Source of the DNA: DASRHY01 sp035650275
GTDB lineage: Bacteria; Actinomycetota; Actinomycetes; Propionibacteriales; Kribbellaceae
Direction: 5' to 3'
Length of the DNA: 64,000 bases
NCBI GenBank assembly: GCA_035650275.1
Contig: DASRHY010000228.1
Coordinates: 1 to 64,000, forward strand
Shown here: one piece after another, positions 27,943 through 35,803 of the stretch
Numbering within the stretch: the stretch's first letter is position 1
Layout of the letters: each line of letters opens with the position of its first letter
The notes under the pieces: model-generated
Seen by the model: only the letters and a program-made list of their open reading frames with translations
Databases searched by the model: none
Told to the model about the DNA's origin: nothing
Position numbers and translations under genes: made by a program

Positions 27943-29112
27943 CTACTCCTCACCGACCGCGGCGAGCTGTCGCGGCCTGTCGATCGAGGGCAGGCCGGTA
28001 GGGCGGGGCGGCCTGCCCAGCGCGTGGTCGGCGATCGCCCGCGCGATCAACGGGGCGAACTTGAACGACATCCCACCGCAGGCGGCGTACGCCCAGATCG
28101 TGCCCGCGCCGTAGGTCGCCAGCAGCGGACCGCCGTGGTGGGACTCGGCCAGGTAGTAGCCGTCGGTGGCCTCGGTCACGGCCGACGGGTCGAACCCATC
28201 GAGCAAATGGGAGAACACCTCGACCAGGTGCTCGCGCCACCGGTCCGGCGTGACCCGGTCGGTCAGCTCGGCCACCGGCCGGCAGGCGCTCGCCGCACTG
28301 AGCCGCACCGGCGCGTCCGAGTGCGGCACCGCCGGCATCAGCCAGGCATCCCGCGCCGGCCCGAGTCCGAGCACCGCGGGCACGCCGGTCCACTCCTGCA
28401 GCGACGTGGCCGGCCGGTACGACAGCACGCTCTGCCTGTACAGCGTCAGGTCGGCGCCGACATCGGCCGGTACCAGCGCCCGGGACCACGGTCCGGCCGC
28501 CAGCACCAGCCGGTCGGCGGTCAGCGTCGCACCGTTGCCGAACCGCAGCACCGCGGCACCGCCGCTCTCGGTCACCTCGACCGCAGGCCGGTGCGGGTGC
28601 AGCCGGACCACCGGGTTGCGGCCGAGCCACCGGGCCAGCGCGACCAGGGCGTGGTCGGCCAGCACTGCGCCGGCGGTCGCCTCCAGTACGGCACCGGCCC
28701 CGCCGGGGAACCGGATGCGCGGGTACCAGGCGGCCAGGTCCTCCGGTGACAGCGCCCAGGCCTTCGCGCCCGTCTCGATGAGCAGCGCCAGCTCCGCCGG
28801 CAGTTCCTCGGCCGGCATCGCGGTGAGCGCGCCGGCCGGGTGGTAGAAGTGGGCGCCGACCACGCTCTCGACGTCCATCCAGCCGGCGTGCACGCCCGCG
28901 GCAGCCAGGGTCAGCGCCGGGTTGCCGCGGTGCAGAGCCCGTACCACCCGGAGCCGGTCGTTCGACGTGGCCGACGGCGACGGGATCCGGGCGGCGTCGA
29001 CCAGGTCGACCCGCTCCACCCGTTCCGCCCCGGTCGCGGTCCGGGAGGCCCGGACGCACTCGATGGCCGTGAGCAACCCGATCACGCCACCGCCGACCAC
29101 GGTGATCCGCAT
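27943..29112 (-). CDS. FAD-dependent amine/D-amino-acid-oxidase-type oxidoreductase
   Basis: A DAO-family flavoprotein of 389 aa. It has N-terminal GGGVIGLLTAIE for ADP binding, LVLAAGPWSR, and a C-terminal YAACGGMSFKFAPL segment, where Cys-Gly-Gly resembles covalent-flavin or flavin-contact positions in sarcosine-oxidase relatives. The start is 5 bases after the MetRS-like stop, with GGAGGCGAG upstream. In s56-p1 and triacsin pathways an enzyme of this family oxidatively cleaves N6-(carboxymethylamino)lysine to a hydrazinoacetate-type product. The same job here is inferred from context. Confidence 0.85.
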   Translation of the reverse strand: MRITVVGGGVIGLLTAIECVRASRTATGAERVERVDLVDAARIPSPSATSNDRLRVVRALHRGNPALTLAAAGVHAGWMDVESVVGAHFYHPAGALTAMPAEELPAELALLIETGAKAWALSPEDLAAWYPRIRFPGGAGAVLEATAGAVLADHALVALARWLGRNPVVRLHPHRPAVEVTESGGAAVLRFGNGATLTADRLVLAAGPWSRALVPADVGADLTLYRQSVLSYRPATSLQEWTGVPAVLGLGPARDAWLMPAVPHSDAPVRLSAASACRPVAELTDRVTPDRWREHLVEVFSHLLDGFDPSAVTEATDGYYLAESHHGGPLLATYGAGTIWAYAACGGMSFKFAPLIARAIADHALGRPPRPTGLPSIDRPRQLAAVGEE

Positions 29113-29117
29113 CGGGA

Positions 29118-30788
29118 TCACTCGCCTCCGGCGTGGTCGCCGTCGCCTGAGCCGGTCGGCAACAACGGCGGTGCGAACGGCCGGGTCTCGGTCACCTGGA
29201 AGCCGCCGCGGGCCAGCACGCCGGCGGCCGGTAACTCGTCGAACACGCCGGCCTCGCGGGCCGCGTCCGCCAGGTCGATCAGGATCGGTGAGGCCGCCGC
29301 GAGCAGTGCCCTGGCCTCCCAGAACAGGTCGCCCCAGGGGTCCGGCTGCTCGTCCAGGCCGGTACCGTCCAGCGCCACCGCGTGCCGCCGCAGCCGGTCG
29401 ATCTGGATCAGCACGGTGTCCGCCGAGCGGTTCAGGTTGTACGTCGGCATCTCGTACCCGAGGTCGAACCGGTCCAGCATGGCGACCACCCGCCCGCGGG
29501 CCGCCGGCGAGACCGGCAGCGGGGTCTCGGCACCGCCGGCGTTGGCGACCGCCTTGCCGAGGATGCCGGCCAGCTGGTTCCACGGCCCGACCAGCCGTTC
29601 CGCCGCGACCTTGTCCAGTCCCATCCGGCTGAACGTGGACCGCTGGTACTCCGGCGCGGTCAGCGCGAGGTACAGCCGGGCGACATCTCGCGGAACCTCC
29701 TCGAGCAGCTCCTCGGGCGTCAGCACATGTCCCTTGCTGGTGGAGAACTTCGAGCTCTCCAGCTCGTAGAACTCGTTGTTGATGATCGACTCCGGCCGGA
29801 TGTACTTGTCGCCGTGCGCCAACAGCATCGCGATGTGCGGCAGACAGAAGAAGTACGCGTTGTCGAAGCCGAGGAAGTGCACCATCCGCAGGTTCTGCTC
29901 GCTCCGCCACAGCTCGCCCGGAACGGTGTCCCGGCCGAGCTTCATCGCGGCGTACGAGGTGGTGAACATGCCCGCGGGCATCAGCTCGAGCCAGGCGTTC
30001 AGCACCTGCCCGGGGGTCTCCGGGAACGGCGCCGGGATGCCCCAGCTCAGCGGGAATGTGATCGGGACGTCCTGCAGCGGCCGGTCCAGCAGCTCCTGGA
30101 TCATCTGCCGGACGTGCGGGCGGCGGTGCTCGGCCAGCGCCGCGTGGTACTCGGTCAGCGCCTGCCGGTGCTCCTCCAGGGGAAGCACCATGATCGTGGC
30201 GTCGCGGTAGCTGAGCCTGTCGCGCGGGTCGATGGTGGAGTGCGGGTTGAGCAGCTGGTCGAAGTTGTTCGGGTGGCAGCAGGTCTCGCACAGGCCGCCG
30301 CGGCTGGTGGTCAGGCAGACCGGGCAGTCGCCCTCGATCAGGCCTTCGACCATGAACTCGCCGGTCCGCTCCAGGTACGGCAGCCGCACCGTCTTCAGCC
30401 GGAACGCGCCGGCCTCGTGCAACGCGCTGAAGTACTGCAGCACGGTGGCGCGGTAGGTCTGGTCGAACGGGCCGAACCCGTCCACGGAGATCCCGATCGC
30501 GTTGAGGGCGTTCTGGATCCGGGCCGTCGAGCGCCTGCACAGATCCTCCGGCGAGATACCCTCGCGTGCCGCGGACGCCACCACATAGGTCTGGCTGTCG
30601 TCGGTACCGGTGGTGAAGATGACGTCCCGCCCGCGGGCCCGCTGGTACCGCGCGTAGATGTCGCCGGCCAGGTACGGCCCGGCGATGTGGCCGAGGTGCA
30701 TGCCGCCGTTCGGGGTCGGGTTAGGCCCGAGGATCAGGACCGTGCGGTCGTCGTCGGGCGACACCCTGGCTCCGTTGATCCGGCTCAT
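29118..30788 (-). CDS. Methionyl-tRNA-synthetase-like hydrazine synthetase component
   Basis: A 556-aa class I aaRS-like protein. It shows LGPNPTPNGGMHLGHI (HIGH motif as HLGH), zinc knuckle cysteines CPVC and CETC in the connective peptide, and a KMSKS equivalent SKFSTSKG. The C-terminal helical part is diverged and no tRNA-binding appendage is seen, so it is not the housekeeping enzyme. In Spb40-type enzymes this domain adenylates an amino acid (glycine in Spb40), loads it onto a hydroxylamine, and a fused cupin rearranges the ester to an N-N bond. Here the cupin is a separate gene overlapping this start by ATGA. Confidence 0.87.
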   Translation of the reverse strand: MSRINGARVSPDDDRTVLILGPNPTPNGGMHLGHIAGPYLAGDIYARYQRARGRDVIFTTGTDDSQTYVVASAAREGISPEDLCRRSTARIQNALNAIGISVDGFGPFDQTYRATVLQYFSALHEAGAFRLKTVRLPYLERTGEFMVEGLIEGDCPVCLTTSRGGLCETCCHPNNFDQLLNPHSTIDPRDRLSYRDATIMVLPLEEHRQALTEYHAALAEHRRPHVRQMIQELLDRPLQDVPITFPLSWGIPAPFPETPGQVLNAWLELMPAGMFTTSYAAMKLGRDTVPGELWRSEQNLRMVHFLGFDNAYFFCLPHIAMLLAHGDKYIRPESIINNEFYELESSKFSTSKGHVLTPEELLEEVPRDVARLYLALTAPEYQRSTFSRMGLDKVAAERLVGPWNQLAGILGKAVANAGGAETPLPVSPAARGRVVAMLDRFDLGYEMPTYNLNRSADTVLIQIDRLRRHAVALDGTGLDEQPDPWGDLFWEARALLAAASPILIDLADAAREAGVFDELPAAGVLARGGFQVTETRPFAPPLLPTGSGDGDHAGGE

Positions 30789-31252
30789 GCTTGCGCTCCT
30801 ACTCGCTCGGCGGTCTCGATGGTGTCGGCGGTCCTCGCGTTCTCGGCGGCGTTCTCGGCGGCCGCGGCGGCGAGTGCCTCGGTCAGCGAACCGGTGTGCG
30901 CGGCGAGGAAGCGGTGGGCCATCTCCGGGTCCCACCAGATGCTGTAGAAGACGAAGTCCTGGTCGCTGCTGTTGTGCACCCGGTGCAGCTGGCCGGGCGT
31001 GAAGTAGGTGACGTCGCCGGCCCGGAACGGCTGCCGGTCACCGCCGCACTCGACGACGCACTCGCCGGAGAGGGCGACGAAGATCTCCTGCTCGTGGTGG
31101 GTGTGCAGCTTCGAAACCGTGCCCGCGCGGCAGACCGCGTACGAGGCCTCGAACGGCGCGTTCAGCACCTGCCACGGCATCAGCCGCTGGGTGTCCACGC
31201 CGTACTCGTGCAGGAGGTTGTCAGGATCCAGCCGCGAGATGTGTACGACCAT
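30785..31252 (-). CDS. Cupin partner of the MetRS-like protein
   Basis: A single-domain cupin of 155 aa. The metal-binding histidines and glutamate are in KLHTHHEQEIF, with the second motif GQLHRVHN about 45 residues later. The C-terminus is an Ala/Glu-rich helix that could act as a linker or docking segment. It matches the cupin half of fused cupin-MetRS hydrazine synthetases, which catalyses rearrangement to the hydrazine at a zinc site. It begins 2 bases past the PP-loop gene stop and overlaps the MetRS-like gene by 4 bases, fitting equal co-translation. Confidence 0.86.
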   Translation of the reverse strand: MVVHISRLDPDNLLHEYGVDTQRLMPWQVLNAPFEASYAVCRAGTVSKLHTHHEQEIFVALSGECVVECGGDRQPFRAGDVTYFTPGQLHRVHNSSDQDFVFYSIWWDPEMAHRFLAAHTGSLTEALAAAAAENAAENARTADTIETAERVGAQA

Positions 31253-31254
31253 GC

Positions 31255-32781
31255 TTACCGTCCCGATATCTGCTCGAAGGTGTTCGGACCGTCCTGGCTG
31301 TGCCGGGTCTCGATGACGGCCTTGTGCGGGTCGTCCGCGAGAATCAGGTCGATGACCGGGGTGCCGCCACGGCCGGGCGTCTGCACCGACCGGCTGTACA
31401 GCACCCGGAGCTGGCTCTGCTCCAGGCCGCTGGTCCGTTCCAGCTCGGTGGCCAGGGCCGGGTCGTCATGTGCGCCGGCCAGCAGCGCGTGGATCTCGTC
31501 CACGCGACCGGCGAGGTCCGGACGCTCGCGCTGCAGGTACCGATCCAGCCCCGTACCCTGGCCCGCGAACGGGGAGTAGGTCATGCAGACCAGGTGCTCG
31601 TCGGTCAGCCCGAAGGTCTCCAGCGCGTACTCCTCCGCCGCACGCCGCATCTGCTTCATCGCGCCGGGACTGTCGTACCGGCCCCGCATCATCTCCACCA
31701 GCTCGGCCGGGATGTCCTTCTTCCGCATCAGCCCGAGCGCGAACTCGACGTACTCGGTCATCCCCTCGTCGTACGAGCGCTCGAACACGTGCTCCGCCTT
31801 CAGTCCGCGCAGGTGCGCCATCAGCGCCGGGTTCGCGCAGTCGGACTCGGTGAAGCTGAACGCGAGGTCGTCGAACCGGAAGCCGAGGAAGCCGGTGAGC
31901 AGCCCCATGTGGTCGCCGGCGGCGTACTCGGTCTCGTCGTAGATGGAGAAGAACCGCAACCGTTCCGGGACGTCGGCGTTCACCCGCCGCTCGTCGATCG
32001 CGTCCGTGGCGGCGGGTCCATGGATGTCCGCGAAGTACGACTGCGCGATGCCGTCGAGCTGGGTCAGTACCCTGCCGAAGCCGTTCTGCCCGTTCGCCTG
32101 TCGTCCGCTCGGCCGGGCTCCGAGCCGATGCGAGAGCCGGCCCACCCAGAGCATGTACTGGCGCTGCTCCCGCGGCGAGTCGCCGGTGATCAGCAGGTCG
32201 GCACCCTCGCCGTACGACGCTGCCAGCCCGAACGCGTTGAACACGCTCAGGTTGCACGAGTTGCAGAACGTCGGCCGCCCGTCGGCGAATGTGCGGTGGC
32301 CGGTCATCAGGATGTCGAGCCGGTTGCGCCGGACCACATGGTCGCGCTGCGGCGTGTCGACGTCGAACCGCGTCACCTCGTTGCCGTCGACCAGCAGCAG
32401 CTCGCAGTCCGGGTCGTCGGTGAGCCCGAGCGCGTCGTACTCGCGGTCGATGTTCTCCATCACCGCTCGCGGCATCCCCGCGTGCCGGTTGGTCGCGACC
32501 CGCATCCGGAAGGTGCGGCCGTGCACCCGGTAGAGGATGAGCTGGATGGCGCGGACGAAGGCCAGCGTGTACGCGCTGTCCTTGCCGCCGCCGAACGCGA
32601 CCATGACCAGGTTGCGCTCCAGCTCCGGCCGGTGCGGCAGCTCGGCCTCGAGCTTGCTGCTGCAGCTCAGCGCGGCCGCCAGGTTCGCGGCCGGCATCGC
32701 CGCTCGCAGCCCGGCGAACACCCGGTCGCGAGCTCTGTCCACGTCATCGGCCGGGGTCTGGTCCGGTTCGTTGGTTGCCAT
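31255..32781 (-). CDS. PP-loop ATPase (adenine nucleotide alpha-hydrolase superfamily)
   Basis: A 508-aa protein with the ATP pyrophosphatase loop MVAFGGGKDSAYTL near residue 72 and a C-x-x-C pair in TFCNSCNLSVFNAFG that may bind zinc. PP-loop enzymes adenylate a carbonyl or carboxylate for attack by N or S, as in asparagine synthetase, N-acetylsugar amidotransferase and tRNA thiolases. CAAGGAGG defines the ATG. It sits between the N-hydroxylase and cupin genes in one operon, so it probably acts on the hydroxylamine or hydrazine intermediate. The reaction is unassigned. Confidence 0.78.
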   Translation of the reverse strand: MATNEPDQTPADDVDRARDRVFAGLRAAMPAANLAAALSCSSKLEAELPHRPELERNLVMVAFGGGKDSAYTLAFVRAIQLILYRVHGRTFRMRVATNRHAGMPRAVMENIDREYDALGLTDDPDCELLLVDGNEVTRFDVDTPQRDHVVRRNRLDILMTGHRTFADGRPTFCNSCNLSVFNAFGLAASYGEGADLLITGDSPREQRQYMLWVGRLSHRLGARPSGRQANGQNGFGRVLTQLDGIAQSYFADIHGPAATDAIDERRVNADVPERLRFFSIYDETEYAAGDHMGLLTGFLGFRFDDLAFSFTESDCANPALMAHLRGLKAEHVFERSYDEGMTEYVEFALGLMRKKDIPAELVEMMRGRYDSPGAMKQMRRAAEEYALETFGLTDEHLVCMTYSPFAGQGTGLDRYLQRERPDLAGRVDEIHALLAGAHDDPALATELERTSGLEQSQLRVLYSRSVQTPGRGGTPVIDLILADDPHKAVIETRHSQDGPNTFEQISGR

Positions 32782-32818
32782 CCGGCCTCCTTGCGGCTGG
32801 GGGTGTGTCCCCACCCGT

Positions 32819-34162
32819 TCAGAGCGTGCTGGACTCCTTCGCTGATACAGCGGCGGCCGGAACCCGTTCGCGGTGCGCGACGATGTCGCGGCAGATCTCC
32901 TCGGCCCGCTGTGCCAGCACGCTGAGCAGCGAGTCGGAGATGCCGTGCGTCTCCTCGTTCATGCCCTGCAGGTAGCAGGCGGCTGTGCTGGGCTCCTCCA
33001 GCTTGACCCGGTACTGCCGGGTGACGTCGACCTGGTCCAGCTCGAGGCTGTCGGCCAGGTCGCGGACCAGCCGCGGCATCCGGGCGTCGAACCCGGTGCC
33101 CAGGAAGACCAGGTCGCGGCGTAGCTCGGTGACCGTTCCGGTGCGCCGGTCGGTCAGCTCCAGCACCACCTCGTCATCGGCCTCCCGGGCGCCGGTGATG
33201 TCGACCATGGCGACCAGCCGCCGCTCGGTGCGATCGGTCAGCCGGTCCAGGTAGAGATCGGCGTACAGGTGTTCGAGCATCGGCGGTGTGACGACGGAGT
33301 AGTTCGTGCGGTACATCTCCCGCAGGATCTGTTCGCGGGCCTCCGGCCGGGCGTCATAGAACTCGTCCACGAACGACGGGTAGTAGAGCTCGTTGGTGAA
33401 CTTGCTGGACTCGTCCGAGCTGAGCCCGATCGACCGCATCAGCCAGGCGACGTCGCTGTCCGGCAGGTCGTCGTGCAGCGCCCGGAACATCTCGGCGGCG
33501 CTCTGCGAGCTGCCGATCACCGCGACCCGGTACGGCAGCTCGCCGGACAGTGCGGATACCCGCTGCCGGTACTCGATGCTGTGCACCACCCGGCCGCGCG
33601 GGATGCCGGCGAGCACCGGCGGGATGTTCGGGTCCCGGCCGACCCCGATGACCAGGTACCGGCTGGTGATGACCGAGCCGTCGGCGAGCTCGGTGCGCCA
33701 GCCCGTCACCGTCCCGGCGTCGTCGCGCCGCGGCTGGACCGATCGGCAGCGGCGGCCGAGCTCGATCCGGACCCGGGTGAGCGATCGGGCCACCCAGCGC
33801 AGGTACTCCGCGAACTCGATCCGGTACGGCGTGAACGTGCTCATGTTGACGAACTCGTCGAGCCGGCCGGTCTCGTAGAGGTGGTTCAGGAACGAGAACC
33901 TGCTGCGCGGGTCCCGCTGGGTGACCAGGTCTTTGAGGAAGGACACCTGGCTGGTGGCCCACGGCATCAGCATGCCCTGCTGCCACTCGATCGTCGGGTT
34001 CTTGTCGATCAGCAGGGTGTTCTCGGCCAGGTCGGGCGCCAGCTCCTCCAGTGCCACCGCCAGCCCGAGATTCGACGGCCCGGCGCCGATCGCGAGCAGC
34101 TCGACGTCGGTACTGGCCGTGGACTGTGGACTGGACAGGGGTCTGGACGGGGGTGTGGACAT
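32819..34162 (-). CDS. L-lysine/L-ornithine N-hydroxylase (FAD/NADPH), copy 2
   Basis: A second IucD/SidA-family hydroxylase of 447 aa. It shows AIGAGPSNLGLA (FAD), WQQGMLMPW, GSSQSAAEMF (NADPH), SKFTNELYYPSF and FLGTGF. It is closely similar to the 8303-9655 enzyme through almost its whole length but has a 15-residue Pro/Ser-rich N-terminal extension. The ATG follows AAGGCGG. It heads the presumed hydrazine operon, so it is the better candidate for making the N-hydroxy-diamino acid consumed by the cupin/MetRS pair. Confidence 0.9.
   Translation of the reverse strand: MSTPPSRPLSSPQSTASTDVELLAIGAGPSNLGLAVALEELAPDLAENTLLIDKNPTIEWQQGMLMPWATSQVSFLKDLVTQRDPRSRFSFLNHLYETGRLDEFVNMSTFTPYRIEFAEYLRWVARSLTRVRIELGRRCRSVQPRRDDAGTVTGWRTELADGSVITSRYLVIGVGRDPNIPPVLAGIPRGRVVHSIEYRQRVSALSGELPYRVAVIGSSQSAAEMFRALHDDLPDSDVAWLMRSIGLSSDESSKFTNELYYPSFVDEFYDARPEAREQILREMYRTNYSVVTPPMLEHLYADLYLDRLTDRTERRLVAMVDITGAREADDEVVLELTDRRTGTVTELRRDLVFLGTGFDARMPRLVRDLADSLELDQVDVTRQYRVKLEEPSTAACYLQGMNEETHGISDSLLSVLAQRAEEICRDIVAHRERVPAAAVSAKESSTL
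32843..32848 (-). promoter_or_regulatory. GTATCAG motif 62 bases before the PP-loop gene
   Basis: Minus-strand GCTGTATCAGCGAA lies inside the 3' end of the N-hydroxylase gene. It matches the operon-head sites in sequence and distance to the start codon, so it may be an internal promoter. Confidence 0.3.
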
Positions 34163-34219
34163 GTGTGCCGCCTTCGTCTCCGGTCGCCTCTTCTTCGAGA
34201 GCGTCCGGCCGGTTGTCGT

Positions 34220-34225
34220 TGATAC
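34220..34225 (-). promoter_or_regulatory. GTATCA motif upstream of the hydrazine-type operon
   Basis: Minus-strand ACGTGTATCAACG lies 58 bases before the N-hydroxylase start, the same distance as at the other N-hydroxylase operon (57). It is in the 99-bp divergent gap next to an SDR gene. Confidence 0.35.
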
Positions 34226-34261
34226 ACGTCTGCGGAACCCGGCGTCTGGGAGACTTCAGGT

Positions 34262-35023
34262 GTGCCGACTGCGTTGATCACCGGACCGACCGCGGGGATC
34301 GGTCGCGCGTTCGCCGACAAGCTGGCCGCCGAGAAGCACGATCTGGTCCTGGTGTCGCGCGACGCGGACCGGCTGAAGCGCGTCGCCGACGAGGTGCAGG
34401 CGCGGTACGGCGTGAGGTGCGAGGTACTGCCCGCGGACCTGACCGTGCCGGAGGAGCTCGCCACCGTCGAGGCGCGGCTGCGCGACGACGTGCGGCCGAT
34501 CGACGTACTGGTGAACAACGCCGGTTTCGGGCTGCCCAAGCCGTTCTGGGAGACCACGATCGACGACGAGGAACGGCAGCTCGACCTGCTGGTCCGGGTG
34601 GTGCTGCGGCTCACCCACGCCGCGGTCCAGTCGATGCTGGAGCGCGGGTCGGGTGCGGTGCTGAACGTGTCGTCGGTGTCCGGCTGGGTGCTGCGCGGCA
34701 GCTACAGCGCGCACAAGGCGTGGGTGACGACGTTCTCCGAGAGTCTGGCGACCAAGCTGCGGCCGCGCGGCGTCACCGTGATGGCTCTGTGCCCGGGCTT
34801 CGTGCACACCGAGTTCCACCAGCGGATGGGGATGCGCAGGTCGGTGATGCCGTCGTTCATGTGGCTGGAGGCGCCCGAGGTGGTCGACGCGGCCTGGACG
34901 GACCTGCGCAAGGGCAAGGCGGTCTCGGTACCGACCGCCCGGTACAAGCTGCTGGTCGGCGTCGCCAAGCTCACGCCCCGCGCGGTGCTTTCCCGGGTGT
35001 CGACACTCGGGCTCAAACGCTAG
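34262..35023 (+). CDS. Short-chain dehydrogenase/reductase
   Basis: A classical-type SDR of 253 aa. It shows TGPTAGIGRAF (cofactor glycine motif, first Gly-x3-Gly-x-Gly position altered to TGPTAGIG), NNAG, catalytic Ser in SSVSGW, and YSAHK as YxxxK with Phe/Tyr in SYSAHKAW. It is probably NADP(H)-dependent and acts on a ketone or alcohol; the subgroup resembles DltE/YqjQ-like oxidoreductases. GTG start. It converges on the metF-like gene with overlapping stops (CTAG). It lies just outside the cluster and probably does not belong to it. Confidence 0.86.
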   Translation: MPTALITGPTAGIGRAFADKLAAEKHDLVLVSRDADRLKRVADEVQARYGVRCEVLPADLTVPEELATVEARLRDDVRPIDVLVNNAGFGLPKPFWETTIDDEERQLDLLVRVVLRLTHAAVQSMLERGSGAVLNVSSVSGWVLRGSYSAHKAWVTTFSESLATKLRPRGVTVMALCPGFVHTEFHQRMGMRRSVMPSFMWLEAPEVVDAAWTDLRKGKAVSVPTARYKLLVGVAKLTPRAVLSRVSTLGLKR

Positions 35024-35793
35024 AGGTCGTTCTCGAGCCGCAGCGCGACCTCGCGGTAGCGGGCCACCGGCACCAGGTGCACGCCGTGGAACGCGCCGCT
35101 GTCCCGCAGCCGCAGGATCTGCTCGCAGGCGGCGTCGACGCCGGCCAGCCGGTCGTTGCCGACGGCATCGACCAGTGCCGGCGGGATCTCGATGTCAGGG
35201 ATACTGGCCGCCAGCCCGCGCGCCATCGCCGGGCTGGCGAGCACCATCACCCCGGCGTACACGGGTACGTCGAGCGCGACCGTGTCCCGCCAGCGCAGCA
35301 GCGCGTCGGTCGAGAAGCTCATCTGCGCGAACACGAAGTCGGCCTCGCGTTTCCAGGCCGGGAACGTCCGCAGTCCGGCCGCGACCCCGATCCGCAGCGG
35401 CTGCGTACCCGCGAACGCCTTCGTCCGGGTGAGGCCGCGGGCCTCCTCGATCATGGTCCGCACCGTGAGCTCGCTGGTCCGGCCGCCCGCGGTCGGCTTG
35501 TCGCCGTGCACGAACAGGAACTCGCCCACCCCGTACGCCGCGGCCGTCAGCATGTCCCGGCGGAAGCCGAGCAGGTTGCGGTCCCGCGAGTTCAGGCAGG
35601 CGATGCTGCGGCCGCCCATCGCGGCCACCTCGTGTGCGACCGCGATGCTCGACACCGTCGCCCGGCCGATGTGGTTGTCCGGGATCAGGAACGAGCTCGC
35701 CACCGGGGAGAGCACGCCGATCTGGTGCCGGACCTTGCGCAGGTCCGGCTTCGTCGGCGGCTCGATCTCGCAGATCAGGTCGAAGGAGGACAC
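35020..35793 (-). CDS. Methylenetetrahydrofolate reductase-like protein
   Basis: A TIM-barrel protein of about 257 aa with the MetF pattern: CEIEPPTKPDLRKV at the N-terminus, GEFLFVHGDKP in the middle and FAQMSFSTDALLRW (the FAQxxF-like active-site region). It is shorter and more divergent than typical MetF (about 295), so it may be a paralogue with altered function in one-carbon metabolism. The GTG start is preferred because conservation begins there; the ribosome binding site is weak. Confidence 0.75.
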   Translation of the reverse strand: MSSFDLICEIEPPTKPDLRKVRHQIGVLSPVASSFLIPDNHIGRATVSSIAVAHEVAAMGGRSIACLNSRDRNLLGFRRDMLTAAAYGVGEFLFVHGDKPTAGGRTSELTVRTMIEEARGLTRTKAFAGTQPLRIGVAAGLRTFPAWKREADFVFAQMSFSTDALLRWRDTVALDVPVYAGVMVLASPAMARGLAASIPDIEIPPALVDAVGNDRLAGVDAACEQILRLRDSGAFHGVHLVPVARYREVALRLENDL

Positions 35794-35803
35794 CCGGGCG
35801 ACC

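Noticed and set aside
27943..30540. A single 865-aa open frame that looks like a fusion onto the FAD oxidase
   Set aside because: The first ~475 residues are an out-of-frame shadow of the MetRS-like gene; the oxidase has its own ATG at 29112 with a good ribosome binding site.
29118..30788. Housekeeping or resistance methionyl-tRNA synthetase
   Set aside because: The diverged STSKG motif, missing tRNA-binding C-terminal features and position next to cupin, N-hydroxylase and DAO genes fit the hydrazine synthetase type better. Phylogeny would settle it.
8303..34162. Hydroxamate siderophore cluster
   Set aside because: N-hydroxylases suggest it, but there is no IucA/IucC synthetase, no NRPS, no acyltransferase partner and no ferric-siderophore uptake system, while the cupin/MetRS/DAO set points to hydrazine chemistry.
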